Shown: piece after piece, positions 1-12,011 of the stretch
Numbering within the stretch: position 1 is the stretch's first letter
How the letters are laid out: every line of letters begins with the position of its first letter
NCBI RefSeq assembly: GCF_932526225.1
Contig: NC_064043.1
Location: 3,497,001-3,561,000, forward strand
Direction of reading: 5' to 3'
From: Nematostella vectensis
Lineage: Eukaryota; Cnidaria; Anthozoa; Actiniaria; Edwardsiidae
DNA: 64,000 bases
Made by a program: the position numbers and the translations under genes
Notes under the pieces: generated by a model
What the model was told of the DNA's origin: nothing
Seen by the model: the letters and a program-made list of their open reading frames with translations, nothing else
Databases searched by the model: none

Positions 1-3000
1 AATAACCCCGAATGTGCTCTGATAGCGCTCAAACATCCACTTTCCGGTGGCATCCGTACACCCATGACTACACTCGTTTCCACTTGAAAAATTAAGTGCT
101 TGCGAAAAGTGAAGACTTGTGCCAATTCCTATGAATGAGTCACAAGTATCACAAGGCACTTCATTATTCGCAACAATCCCAATCCTCGCCCGGGCCGTTA
201 AATTGTCGCACTTCGCATTGAACCCCTGGCGGTTACAGTTGCTCTGCAATGTTCCCGAGGGTGGTCCAATCATCCCGAGCCATATCGATCGGGGGATGCT
301 GGTTGTGTGAAGCTTGTTGGTGGAGAACACCGAGGCGAGGGTAGTCGTCAAGCCCACATTAATCTGCACCCATCTCCAGGGTGTTCCTGGTGACTAAAGA
401 AAAATAAAAAGCTACATATGACAGCCTGATTTTGGTATGATTCTCTAAAAATGACAACTCCACTTCTTGGTGAAGGAGAAGGAAGGGAGTGGGGGCTTCT
501 GGTTCTCTCTGGCTTTGAGCATTATGCAATTATGTCAGGATTTAACATACAAAATCTTGAAAATATTCGTAAGTCGAATTCAAAACAAGCAGAAAAGACT
601 ATTTTATTTACCTACAGGTCAAAGGTAATATATCAATATTTGGGTGACCTTCAAACCCGCTCGGTCAATCTCTTGGAGGCCTGGGTCTAAGGACTTTATA
701 GGATTAGTAAGGAAAAGATTTGACCAAGCAAGCAAGGTAATAAACCTGGTAGTTAGGGACGGACCATAAGAAAAGTGAAGAGGGTGGGGTGGGGGGGGGG
801 GGGGGGGTGAGAAGCTATCAGTCGTGCATGTTTTTTTCTTCTCGTCTCAAAGACGTGCATGTATTTTTTCCAGGCTTTTCATCGTGTATTATTTTTTTTT
901 GTTTCTTACCCACCCCCCCTTCACTTTTCTAATGGTCCGCCTCTTATCATGAGGGTACGATTAGAAATCCCCCCCTCTCGTATGTAAGTCCCCTAGTTCA
1001 CCAGTTCTAGCCATTCCCGATAGCTCTCCCCTTCACCATCCCCACCACCGCCCCTACCACCACAAAAGAGAAACGTAGAGATCCGGAGTGCCCTAAACGT
1101 GCGAGAGTACATAAACGAGATTGACCAAGAACCCTGTACTGACTTGACCAATTGAAAGTGTCAAATAGATCATTGGTAGGCTGATTGACATACTCATACT
1201 TACATTCCTCATGCCCATGCACACGTGTCTCATGGGCGTGTCCCAAAACGTGGGGAGCTTCGTCTCCTGCCCATCATCAAGTGCTTTACCCCCTTCGTAG
1301 TTATAACCCTTTTGGTTATACCAGTAAGCGGAGTCGTACAGAAAGGTTGTCTAGATATAAAGAAAAGGATATAAAGAAAACCGTGTGCTATCAACACGCT
1401 ATATCACGGGAATTAGGATACTTTGTCAGCGATTTCTTTATAAAATGAATCCCCAATTTATGTTGAATATTGAACTCAGCGCGCGAATAAAATATTTGTA
1501 ACGTTATAATCCAAAATGTCTCCTGCCTTCTGAGTTAGCGAAATCCTTTTTAGTTGCCTCTTGTTATATTTCTATTTCTCTTGTCTAAAAACCCTAGCAA
1601 TCGTTGTTTTCAAGTCTTGAAACATTTGAACTGTGTAACCATAGTCTCTTTAGTGTTCGTGACAAGCCCGAGCCCTCTCCGAATTTAACTTTGTATTTAG
1701 GTTCTATATAAAATATGAAGGGAGTGAAACAACGCTCGATTCCATTGTTCGAAAACCTGCCTAGTTACGGCCAATGTTGTGATGTTGGTATGAGACATGA
1801 TTGATTGACAGCTCACCTGCTCACTTTGAACTAATCTCGCCGCAGACACACGCCCGGGCAGGCGACAAGTGCTTGGTTCGGGGCTAATTAATTAGGCGGG
1901 AAAAAGCAACGTTTTCCCGCTCAACTGCCACATGAATTTGAATTTTAACCCGGAACAAGAGAAAATTCTGCAAGTTATTTCACTCCCTCCCTTCATATTT
2001 TATTTAGAACCTAAATACGAAGTTATCATAGAGGCAGGGAAGAGCAAAGGACAGGATATACTGGGTGACGTCACAGCCCTAACCACAGCTGTACACCATT
2101 ATTTTTGTGTGAGTTTTGACCTAATCGTATTCTGTTTTGTGTCCATTCGGTTTGGCGTTTTTTATTTTATTTTATCTTTTTTTTTCGTTGTGCGAAAATG
2201 TTTACAATTAAAGGAGATGATTACTACCTTTTTCCCGTCAACCTTCACGGCCAGAGTCCACTTGCCCGGATCACAACCTATTAGTTTCGTCATTTGGCAC
2301 CAGGCCTCGACGCGGTTACCATTAATATCCAGAATATACGCCCCATCCACATTGCTGCAAGACAAGCCGTTGAAAAATATCTGGTACAGTTTTCAAACGA
2401 TTACGATTCCCGGTCACGTAAAACCAGAGAAATGTCGTCGACGAAATATCAAACTGTATTAGAATATTATCTCTTTTATAGAAAATAAAAGAATTCATTT
2501 TGAAGAACATACCTGGTGAGATTCTCACAACTGCCCTGTGCATCTGAAAGTTAAATTATACAGATAACCCAATCTATCCTACACTACACACAAGGCTTTT
2601 TATTTTCAAAGAAACCTCTCTTTATTTTATTAAGATCCTTATTGTTTGTTGACACATCAAAATTGAGTCATGTAAAAGGCCATACCGCCATTTAACCCTC
2701 CTGTGCCAATACCGAGCTGCACGAAGAGTTCATTTCGCAATCCACAAGCGAGCGAGTAACTAGAATAGCTTCAGTCAAATATCAAAGACCCTTATATTTT
2801 TAACAGTCTACAGTGACAAAAGAGTGGCTTAAAATCATTCATCACTGTAGCTTTCAATATTCTGCGACCGCCTTCTGTCTTCCGTCATTCAAAATCATTG
2901 AAGCGTTTTCATTGGCATAGCCGTAACAGGCCTCGAATTATTGGGGGGGGGGGGGGGGCACGATACAGAAACAGTAAGAAAACAATGGGGGGCACAGCCA

Positions 3001-5326
3001 CGCCCCTAATGGTCCCCCCAGTGCCCCATCCCCTGCTACGGCCCTGATTGGCCACTACTCTCTGCAAAGCGATGGCCAATCAAAAAGCAACAAATGTGAT
3101 TCCGTCAGTTTGAGTGATTTAAGCCAGAAAGTGATTTTTGGCAATAGGGAGTTAACGAGATCAGTTCTTTTAGCAAGCTCGAAGGACAAGGGGAGTCAGT
3201 GACCCTCATGGAGCGACCGCAAAGACTGCTGGTCCCGGAGCGCATAACTAATGAACGAAGGGTCGGAGCGGAAATCAATTCACTCACCGATACCGGTTTC
3301 CATGTCGCAGTAGACTTTCTGAAGCGTTCTGTTCCCCTCAAGGTCTATCCAATACTCGCGTGTCGTAAGGAGTCGGTTTCCTTCTCGACTCCGCAAATCT
3401 TTACACGATCGCACCGCTTCTCTGTTTTGTGCTACAGACCGCAATAGTTATTCAAAAATCGCTTCTGAACGCAAAATTTTTTTGTTTAAAGGTTGGTTCT
3501 CACTAGGACCTAAGCGCAAACAGAATCGGAACACAAGTGAGAATCGGTCAAACACAAGCGCAAGAAAATCAAGCAGTTGCGTTGTCTCGCTCTGTTCTAG
3601 TTAGAGTCGGAAAGCTACGAGCGTTCCGCTTGCGCTTACGTCCAAGTAAGAACCAACTTTTCGTCCGAGGGGTCCGACCCACCCTGCCAATGTGATGACT
3701 TCTGTTCAAACAGAAAAAGGGGCATAATTCCCTCAAAATGAAAGACAATTTGTATTTTTGCTTATAAAGCTTGGTCAAACCGGTCTATCATTACTTTAGT
3801 GTCAGTCTCAAAGGACGGTCCACAATCACTGAACACACATTAATAATCGAGCTGACTCATCTTAAGTGAAAAAAGGATTGATATTTACTTTGTATTCAAA
3901 TAAAATGCCCCTCTGTTTATCTTTTCTTATTTACCAAATTACTCAATGGCTTCAAAGATTTCTTACTTTTGAAAGTGCACAAACATTTCATTGTACACAA
4001 ATTTGTGACATTCATTCCACGAATAAGATAGAAAAGAAGAAACTTTTTATAGAATAGAAACTTTTTTAGAAAGATAGAAACTTTTTATTAAAGTGTCATA
4101 AACAACCTCTAGCCGGGGATAAGACCCCTACTAATTGGGGGACACTTGAGTGTATTGTTAGTAAGCATTGTAAGCACTGTCACTGGGGGTGGTCACTGCC
4201 AGAGGGTTTATTGCGTCCCCAGTGGTTCTTTTACGTCCCTTCGGTTCAGGTTAATGTAGTGCAGCTTGAAGAGACGGGACCTCCGGTTTAGTGTCCTTAT
4301 CCGAGAAGACTGGAAACACGGGAGAATAACTTCAACTCACTTGTGACACAAATTCGAACCAAGGCAGGAACCCGGAAAAATCCCCAGTTTGAGCCAGGAT
4401 TCGAACCTTGGCCACAGCGGTGAGAGGCCGACGCGCTAACACACTCGGCCACCCGTGCTACCACGGGTGAAAAGTACAATGATGACCATATAATGATAGC
4501 ACCTTGAGAAATCAATATCGGGCCATCTGAATTTCGCTGAATAAAAAAAACATTTTGCAGAAACTACAAACATAAAGTAACTATTACACTAATATCTTTC
4601 TTGTACAATGACATTTGCTATAAAACTATACGAATGTATAATATTTTTAAGGCAAGAAATAATCGGAGAACCTAAAAAATTCCGAAAAAGGGGATTTTTA
4701 AAGGAGTCTATTTTTAATCTTGTGCTAAAAGGCCATTTAAAAAAACGTTGTAATCAGGGAATGGTTAATAGCAGCTCTAAGTCCGACCCATGTTTGGGAA
4801 TAAATTATAATGAATTCAATCGTTATATTAATAATTTCCTCTATCACTAATTCTCATGGTATCTTTCGATAAAAGAGCTTCCAATTCATAATTGGAATTT
4901 GCGATGACGTTTTTAGAAATACGTGAATGTACGATATATTGTAAACGATCAAGAAAACAAATAACACCTTAGTCTCCCTGAAGTTGAAAAGCGTGCCACT
5001 TTTAGTCTTTCCTCACCTTCTCTGTTGTTGATATATACGGAAAGCTCTCTCTTTACGCATCTCGATGGCTGCCTTTCCTTAGTTTCACTGTTGAGATCAC
5101 AGAGGCGAGACTCCAAATGAAAGTTAATACTCCAGCATTGGTATTCTTCAAGGCATTCCCGAAAACAGTCCCATAAGCCATGCGAGACAAACGACTCAAA
5201 CGTATACCCCAACAAGGCTACGCCTTGATCGGAGCTACCATTAGCAGGGCAGTTTTCCTGGGACGCTTTTTCAGCCAAACACAAGATAAAAAATAAAACG
5301 CGCACATCCAGAAGAGTTAGTGCCAT
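1..5326 (-). CDS. Secreted PAN/apple + fibrinogen-like domain protein (3' end outside window)
   Basis: Exons on the minus strand: 5326-5017, 2543-2513 (31-nt microexon), 2354-2228, 1350-1204, 393 to beyond base 1. All have GT/AG borders and phases agree (1,2,0,0). The first exon starts with a signal peptide (MALTLLDVRVLFFILCL) followed by a cysteine-rich PAN/apple module (ENCPANGSSDQG, WDCFRECL, CWSINF, RLCDL). The next exons carry a fibrinogen-like fold: DGAYILD, GKWTLAVKVDG, LYDSAYW, ETKLPTFWDTP, CMGMRN, ARIGIVANNE, CDTCDSFIGIG. Anthozoan genomes carry many such extracellular proteins, some found in coral skeletal matrix. At least 336 codons are visible and the stop is outside. ATG at 5344 is an alternative start adding 6 residues; 5326 places the hydrophobic core at the N-terminus. 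The precise ligand or role is unknown. Confidence 0.85.
757..943. mobile_element. Small poly-G MITE with terminal inverted repeats
   Basis: The left end (GGACCATAAGAAAAGTGAAG) is the near-perfect inverse complement of the right end (CTTCACTTTTCTAATGGTCC), with G-runs on one side and C-runs on the other. About 190 bp, no ORF. It lies in an intron of the PAN gene. No superfamily can be assigned. Confidence 0.6.
1687..2022. mobile_element. Foldback/MITE, ~336 bp
   Basis: Arms of about 44 bp (GTATTTAGGTTCTATATAAA at the left, its complement TTTATTTAGAACCTAAATAC at the right) enclose ~250 bp with no ORF, in the intron between PAN-gene exons 1204-1350 and 2228-2354. Confidence 0.6.
2855..3150. repeat. 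Dispersed repeat with poly-G insertion
   Basis: Its ends (CTGTCTTCCGTCATTCAAAA; GATTCCGTCAGTTTGAGTGA) recur at about 50735-50880, and one end recurs inverted near 48590-48670. The middle (poly-G, CACGATACAG, GGGGGCACAGCCACGCCCCT) resembles the inverse of 50130-50235. It reads as one inverted-repeat element carrying another. Confidence 0.45.
3488..3660. mobile_element. MITE, ~170 bp
   Basis: The left end AAAGGTTGGTTCTCACTAGG and the complement of the right end (AAAGTTGGTTCTTACTTGGA) match, and the match continues through a shared TAAGCGCAA motif. No ORF. Confidence 0.6.
4130..4462 (-). mobile_element. tRNA-derived SINE with Meta-like central domain
   Basis: Reading on the minus strand from 4462: tRNA-like head with an A box (TGGCCGAGTGTG, 4451-4440) and a perfect B box (GGTTCGAATCC, 4408-4398), followed by GGAGGTCCCGTCTC and GGGACGTAAAAGAACC. 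That last pair resembles the conserved core I recall for Meta-SINEs shared by cnidarians and molluscs. The head is not a functional tRNA because no acceptor stem closes it. The 3' limit is approximate. Confidence 0.65.
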
Positions 5327-5344
5327 GGTTGAGCCGTCACGCAA

Positions 5345-7284
5345 CTCCCGTCCGGCGACTAGAGTTAGTAATACTAACTACATGTGTTTTAAACGTGGAA
5401 ATTATAATTTTACCAACAGTCAATCTTGTCAGGTAAAAAAAAAACTTTTTTATCGCCCGGAGAATATCACTACTCTTTTTGTACAATTAATTAAACATTT
5501 AAGAAGCCACTCACTGTTGTGTGCACAAACATTTAAATCCTGTTTACTTTAAGGGTGAAGACAAAAAAAAGATAATAATGAGAAATGCTTCTACTTGGGC
5601 TTAAAGTGATGTTTTCAAATGAATAAATTTTATTTTTTTTATTTTTTTATTGCAAGAGATCGCCCACTGCTTGGGTTAATAACAGCTACTCGGAGATAAA
5701 GGACACACTTTAAGGTAATAGTACCTATTATCGGACACTTTAGATTTACGCTAAAATATCTCGCGTACAAAACACAATTGAGTCTTAGGTTTTACAGCTA
5801 GAAATCACTGACTATTTAACATAATAATTAAAACAATTTAACAAAAATTCGATGGTTTAATTTGGGAGAAAACAATCGTTTGTAAGACGTGTTGTGAAGC
5901 CCTATTATCGGATACCTAGCCCTATTATCGGACACCCTAGCCCTATTATCGGACAGTAGATTTATTCTAAAAAAAACAACGGGAAATCATGCTTCATTTT
6001 CATTAAAATAATTGCTGCAGACAATAATTGTTGACATATGTACTTTGCAAAACTCACGATAGTTTTTAGTTTGAGACTCTTTCTTCTCCGTAGCAAGCGA
6101 TTCAAAACACATGCATCGCGCGCGTGACAAACTGCACGGCGAAATGTGCATTTGCTCATCGACCGCTCAAATTTACGTTGAATCGTTCGATGATTCCTCG
6201 ACTGTCCGATAATAGGGCACCGAGGTTAGGTACGAAAAGTTCGAGCTATCCCGAAGTGTCTACGGAAACAGAGGCCAAAAAGCATCCTGGGAGATCAACA
6301 ACAAAATGGCGGATTCGCCGAGCGACTTTCATCACGATCGGTAAATCTTGGACTTTTTTACGGCTTCTTTTCGTCCTCGCGTATTCAAGTCTAAGAGAGG
6401 ATTTCAATCGCCATTTTGCGGTGCGTAAGAGAAAATTAATTGTAGTTTTGCGAAACAATAAACACTCGTAAAAAGCTTCGGATGCATGTTTTCTGAATGT
6501 TGTTTTTTCGACTCGGTGGGTTATTTTTCGGCGTGTTTTTCTATTGTTTGAGATATTTGCAATTTTTTGAGTGTCCGATAATAGGTACCACTACCTTAAA
6601 TAAAATTTTATTGTTGGCAAATGGTCAAAATATAATTATAAAACAACAGCAATGTTCATAAATACTTATGTCCCTATAACTGGCATTAGCAAATGAGGGA
6701 AGCAGGGGCTATCCGCTCTTTAATTCATTGAGTTATAGTAAATGCATTGTTTTATAATGAATTTGGCAAAAAAAAAAAAAAAAAAAAAAAAAATGCTGCC
6801 CTTTTCTCAGCTTCTCGGTTTCTCATTTCCTCTACCATGCAAGACTTAGGCAAAGTCCCATTGTCTTGAGGCTAAAAGCTTTCCCCACGTAGGTTATTTT
6901 TTGTACTAAACAAACAGGCACAAGATATAGAATAATATAGTGAGATTTTGAGGAAATTACATGAATGTGCTCCCTAATATATCTCATCAGAGATTTTCTG
7001 TTTTGAAACAATCACACAGGGTTCACAAGGTTCCCCTCGTTAGATTTGTCTAATAAGCCATATTACACATACTAATAAACCCTAAAACACAAATATTCAA
7101 AAACGTTAGGCAGCATTTAGTTTCAAGTGTAACTTATGTTGAAATTTTTTGTCTTGACCAATCGAATTTGGAATATCAACAAAGGCATTTTTGACATACA
7201 CGCGTACATGTGCTGTTAGGTTGCCTAGTTCTTACACAGAGCATTACTTAACTGTTTAGCTGATTTATAAGAAAATGCCTGTTT
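5345..7284. other. Intergenic region between PAN-gene start and VAMP4 3' end
   Basis: Divergent-to-convergent spacer. It contains the TTAA-flanked MITE (5714-6595), an A-run at about 6772-6792 and AT-rich sequence. No exon was recognised. Confidence 0.6.
5714..6595. mobile_element. Non-autonomous element with TTAA target duplication
   Basis: Terminal inverted repeats GGTAATAGTACCTATTATCG (left) and its near-complement at the right (about 25 bp), flanked on both sides by TTAA (5710-5713 and 6596-6599). TTAA duplications are typical of piggyBac-type transposition. The motif CCTATTATCGGA recurs three times in tandem at 5900-5956 and once inverted at about 6203-6216, as subterminal repeats. No transposase ORF, so it is a MITE-type derivative. 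Confidence 0.75.
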
Positions 7285-7290
7285 TTTATT
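7285..7290 (-). promoter_or_regulatory. Poly(A) signal of VAMP4
   Basis: AATAAA on the minus strand, 128 nt downstream of the VAMP4 stop codon. Confidence 0.5.
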
Positions 7291-7417
7291 ACTGTTTCTT
7301 TTATGGCTGTATAATATAGATTTTTGTACTTTATGTTTTCTTCTTATTCTTCATAATGACTGGAACTGCAATAAAACAAAGATGTAAATATAGATTAAAC
7401 CTTAATAAAAATGTAAA

Positions 7418-10400
7418 TCAACTAATTTTCTCACCAATTATTGCAATGAGGATAATAATCAGTATGATGGCAAATACTATTTTCAGCTGAAATAAAGAAG
7501 ATAGAAACAGATTAGTGATTGCACTGAAATGAATAAATATAATTTATCTATTAAAACACAAGAATCTTTGAATGAAAAAGGAAAAGGTCAGGATTTCTAG
7601 AAGGCACTAGTTGGGGGGGGGGGGCACTAGTTAGGCACTAGTTGGGGGGGGGCACTAGTTAGAAAGGTGGGGGAGGGGGGTAATGGGGGATAGGAGAGTG
7701 TTTCTTTAAATGGGGCTTAAAATTTTAGACCAACACCCTTGATCCGCCAATGAAAGTGGATACTAATCTGGCCAGCGGGGTGCCCGAATCTTATTAAAGA
7801 CATATCTCATCCTACCCTGCAGTTTTGCCACCATAGCTTTCTTTGCAGTTTCCTGGATCCAGAGCGAAACTGAAATGCATTCATGTCTAAGTTTTCTACA
7901 AGAAATAGAAAAAAAAAATTCATATATCACGACCTTGAGTAGCAAAAGGATGAACTAAACATCAATAATAACGAAACCTTGTTCATGTCTCATACCCATA
8001 AGTGCAAACCCCAGAAAATCTCGTCTTGAGGAATACCCTTTTTTACAAGCAGCATTCGAATAAAGCAGTTTGCCCAGTGCCCCAACCCCCCTCCCCCCAT
8101 CCTGGATCCAAAGTGTTTTTTGAACAGTGCATGGTCATGTGACAAAGGCAAAGTGACTTTTTCAAAGAGAGGAATGTTTCAGAACACTAAAAGGTGGGAT
8201 ATTTGGTGGTCCATGCAGGAGAGAGTGGGAGAAGAGGTCCAAAATCTGAGACTCCCGCCTAGTGTGGGAGAGTTGGCAGGAATGCATACCTGATTTATCT
8301 TGAAGATCATCAAGTTTTGCTCCCCTATCCAGTACTTTGGCAATATTTGTTTGCATCACATCCACAACACCTTTTATTTCATTCTTAACACGAGATATAT
8401 TGTTGTCACTTGGTGGTTTGTTTGTGCTGCCAGCTGGGGCAGCAAATCTAGTTATTGACATAGAACAATATGTCAGTGCTACAGAGATTCGCCACATACA
8501 ATATTAATGCAATATTTGTAACATAAATACAATAATAATATTATTTTAGTGAGTCCCTATTGGGGAGAGAAAGCCGGAATGACGCAGAACATCTTTTGGA
8601 AGAATGGTTCAGGATGAGCTGCAAGACATGGGGCTAACCTGGGACAAAGCATTTAGGATAGCCAAGAATGGCTTCACCATGTTGCAGCCCTTTTTCCTAA
8701 GTAGTAACTGCTGTAATATCAATATTAATTCCCCTGGGGGCGGGTTCTTCAGGGTAAAAGTGATAGGGATGCTCGTCCAAAAAATCGAAAAAAAACTAAA
8801 TAATACCTTCACACCAAAAATTGCTACCCTACAAAAATACCCCAGTAAACCATTTCTAAAAGAATATCCCATTTTCTCTCAGATACCCCCTAAAAAATAC
8901 CTGAGACACAATTTTGACTGCTAAAAAATTCGATGATAAAAATTTCGATGGATTAACTAACAACCAAACAGTACTTACATGTTTGTACCGTCGTCAGAAT
9001 CATCCAGATTCAAAAGAGAAGCCTAGAATACATGATTTAGGTGTGTTAATGCTCATCTATATGAGCAAAAGTTATAAGGCAAAGCAATGGTTTAGAAAGC
9101 TAAGGATCAAATACAGCTTTATGAATGATTTGAAGTAAAAATTCATCCACAACAAGATGTATGGCCATATTTTAGCTTTTGGAAAGTAAATATCACAAAA
9201 AATAAATATCAGGTGTCAGATTGCATTTATAAAGATATCAGGCTTAGGGAAGTCTTATCAGAGGATCTCTAGCAGATGCCTTTAAAAGGAAAACTATTAT
9301 GAAGGACTCCTTGAGAACAATAACATACAAAAAAAAATAAGTAAAATAAACTTCCTTTCATAAACTTACAATTACAGCCGATTTCACTGCTACGTGCTGG
9401 GTGTTTATTTTTGTTTTGTTTTTTTTCATTTGATGATTGTCATTCAAACCTCTCATTCAACGTGCTGGGTGGTTTTTTTGTTTGTTTTTCATTTGATGAT
9501 TGCCATTCAAACCTCTTATTCAACAATGGTATTGACCAGGCTCAATGGGCTTGACTATTAAAAATAAAAGAAACAGTCCTGATTGTAAACAAAGTGTCTA
9601 GATGCCCAAGAGCCGGGAACACATGCCCACATACTAGCTAGGGTGATTCTAAGGTGATTCTGATGCACGAAGCATTTGTTATTTAGAGCTATTCGCAAAG
9701 GCTGGGCACACCATAACAAGAAACCTCACTGAAGCGATTGTCAAAACACTACATACCTGACAGCCTGAAAATAGCGAGGAAAATTCCTGAATGAGAATCT
9801 CAAAAGCCTAGAAACCTGACAGCTACACCAGGCTATTGTTTTCCAATTGGAGTTCCTTTACGAATCTTATTATGATTGGTAGTTAGGAGCTATTTAAGAT
9901 CGCCCCTAAAAAGTTGTTAGCAATACTACATGTTTTGAGATTAGTAAACCATAGCGGGAGAGGGAGGGGGGAACCTGAAGGTGGTACTCTTTAATGGTTA
10001 TATTGTTGGTTCTCAGAGAAGACCCATTCAAAAGATTAACATTTAAATATGTTTGATGGTTTTTCTACTGTTTTTCTTGTATCAGCACTATTACACACAA
10101 CACTATTAATTGACACTTATAGAAATGGCAGGTGCTATTTGCCTGACAGACAGGAAAGGTACTCAATGGACTAAATGTCCGAAAGTTCTTAATTTATTCA
10201 GATAACCCAGCAAATTTTCAACTGACTAACTGAGTTCAAAGTATTCTGTATTTGTTGAGAAAGAACAAGGCAATCCGCACGCATCTATACACATCTTATG
10301 TGTATAATTATAATGTATTTAATATATATATTCTTATGTGTATAATAATTTATAATGGGCAATTCCATTCATCCCTACAGCCCTACAGAAAACAATGGAA

Positions 10401-11262
10401 ACCGTGTCAATCGTGTAATAACCCTTGTTATATCTTCTTGTTGCCTGTTTGGCCTTTTGCGTAAAGAGATCAAGACATTTCTTGCTTTATACAATCATGG
10501 AAAGTATCGCGCGCATCGCAGAAAAAAAAGTGCCAAAAATTGTGGGGGCCCATTGTCACGCCATCGACTCCTCGAAGTTTGAATTTCCTAGCAGTGACTT
10601 GTTCCTAGAGCCCCTCGGTCAGAAAGTGCACACAATCTGTTAGCACAGATGGTGAATTCGACAGTCGGCCAGAAAAAGTGTAAAAAAATAGTGAATTTCA
10701 CAAATCGGTGACATGAGACTCGGTTCAATTGAAAGCTAGGATATATTTTCAAAGTGTTTTGGTGCTGCATCGGTGGCTGGTCGATTTTTGCGAGTTTTAC
10801 CGGGCCTCGAAGTAGTTGTGTGATGGTTGTTAGCCGATGAGTCCCCAGCCTATAATATATTTATATACAGTAAGAAACACACTTGGTGGCGGGTTTCAAA
10901 CTCGCTTTACTGACATTCTATCGGCAAAATTGAAATAAAGGAAGACTCAAACACAATATTACATAGTCTAAAGTTTTATTTTCACGATAAAGTATTTTTT
11001 TGCAAGCTGAATTCCCCCATATATTCCTTTATAAACCACTGACAATAGCCTTGGGCTGCCTGTGATGAAAACCAAAATTGAAAACACCCTGCTTGTATGT
11101 AGCAGCGAAATAGAATGTAAGTAAGTAAAATAGTGTCGTCGAGACTAATGACAATCACAGAAGAAAAAAAAAACACCACACAAAGAGTGATAAACTTACC
11201 CGTTCTGAAGCTCGAGCATTGGAGAAGTCATCCCCAGATGTACGACTGAACTTGGGCGGCAT
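7418..11262 (-). CDS. VAMP4: VAMP4-like R-SNARE (synaptobrevin family)
   Basis: Minus-strand exons 11262-11200, 9022-8979, 8447-8290, 7895-7816, 7486-7418; 414 bp, 137 aa (human VAMP4 is 141). It begins MPPKF as in vertebrate VAMP4. The 44-nt second exon carries a dileucine-acidic cluster (SLLNLDDSDDG), the kind of signal that VAMP4 uses for trans-Golgi sorting. The R-SNARE motif spans about residues 54-112 with DVMQTNIAKVLDRG, placing the zero-layer arginine at 77, then LDDLQDKSENL and the juxtamembrane WWQNC (110-114). One C-terminal membrane anchor (116-132) precedes a 5-residue tail. VAMP4 mediates fusion in the TGN/endosome system. A donor-like GTGAG inside the final exon leaves a longer tail possible. 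Confidence 0.93.
8577..8675 (+). pseudogene. Fragment of a non-LTR retrotransposon ORF C-terminus
   Basis: In one plus-strand frame the peptide GRMVQDELQDMGLTWDKAF is like the tail found after reverse transcriptase in many LINE or RT-derived ORFs (a pattern of L..MGLTW..A...A). It is short, isolated in a VAMP4 intron, and soon reaches non-coding sequence. Confidence 0.4.
8860..8930. repeat. Dispersed repeat fragment, copy 1
   Basis: GATACCCCCTAAAAAATACC followed by TGAG recurs at about 16007-16032. Same orientation; no coding content. Confidence 0.5.
9393..9524. repeat. Imperfect tandem duplication, ~66-bp unit
   Basis: Two adjacent copies begin CGTGCTGGGTG and end in TTCAAACCTC..ATTCAA, differing by a few substitutions and by length changes in the T-run. 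It lies in VAMP4 intron 1. Confidence 0.7.
9525..11199. other. VAMP4 intron 1, remainder
   Basis: AT-rich, with short ORFs only. No exon, structured RNA or element ends were recognised. Confidence 0.5.
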
Positions 11263-11691
11263 ATTAAAGAGATTATTGACTAATAAAAAACCTAAATTAA
11301 TGGGGATAAAAAACTAGACAACCGAGCTTGTTCCCTTCCTCAAACCAGATCCATAACGGAAGAAATCTTACTTAACTTGTGGCTTTCATAAGATTAAATT
11401 CATGTTTTTGCGTATAAAGAGAATAACTGCTCGATATAGTTACCAAAACTATCAAACGAACATTGTTAAGAAAAATCAAACGTCGAATAAAGTGACAAAT
11501 AGGTAACAGGTTATCGTTACGTTTGAGAAATACTAATATCAAAATCTATCAGGCGTTCCTAACGAATGAAGGCTGGGGACTGGGATGCGACACAGGAAAC
11601 CCATAGGTGGTATAGATTTTTTCACATTGATACATTCGTACCGTAAGTGACCTAATAAACACCCGGGTCGCTTATTAAATTTCGATGGTCT

Positions 11692-11724
<33 letters not shown>

Positions 11725-11779
11725 GGGGCGTTCATTAGATAGGAGGCGTTTTAGTCTCAGCGAGGATCTCTTTAAATTA

Positions 11780-12011
11780 TAGCCTGCGTAGCAAGCGTTT
11801 ACCGTGCGACAAATGCAATGATTTAACGGTGCAAGTATGCGGTAAACAGAAACGAGAAGTAGGCCTTGTTATTCCTGGAGGCTACACTGCGAGGACAAAA
11901 CGAAAGAAAATTGCTGACATTCTAAGCAATAAGATCAGAAACGTTAGAGAGCGGTACCCTCATTTTGAACTTGACATTGAACAAGTGTTGATTGAGCAAG
12001 AATGCAATTAG
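11780..12011 (+). pseudogene. Possible transposon-encoded ORF remnant
   Basis: An open frame from about 11790 to TAG 12009-12011 encodes a zinc-binding-like start (PCDKCNDLTVQVCGK) followed by a basic stretch (ARTKRKKIADI) and an acidic C-terminus. It sits between subterminal repeats of the outer element. I do not recognise a family; it may be an exon or remnant of the transposase. Confidence 0.3.

Larger units (their letters stand above)
2544..5016. other. First intron of the PAN gene, repeat-bearing
   Basis: Apart from a poly-G dispersed repeat near 2850-3150, a MITE at 3488-3660 and a SINE at about 4130-4462, no coding exon was recognised. AT-rich filler occupies 3780-4080 and 4520-4950. 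Confidence 0.6.

Noticed and set aside
4390-4462. tRNA gene on the minus strand
   Set aside because: A and B boxes are present but no acceptor stem closes; it continues into a SINE body.
6124-6471. 115-aa ORF inside the TTAA element
   Set aside because: No resemblance to a transposase, low-complexity basic composition, overlapped by another ORF on the opposite strand.
10252-10643. Cluster of 70-75-aa plus-strand ORFs
   Set aside because: Overlapping frames in VAMP4 intron 1 with no domain, splice pattern or recognisable protein.
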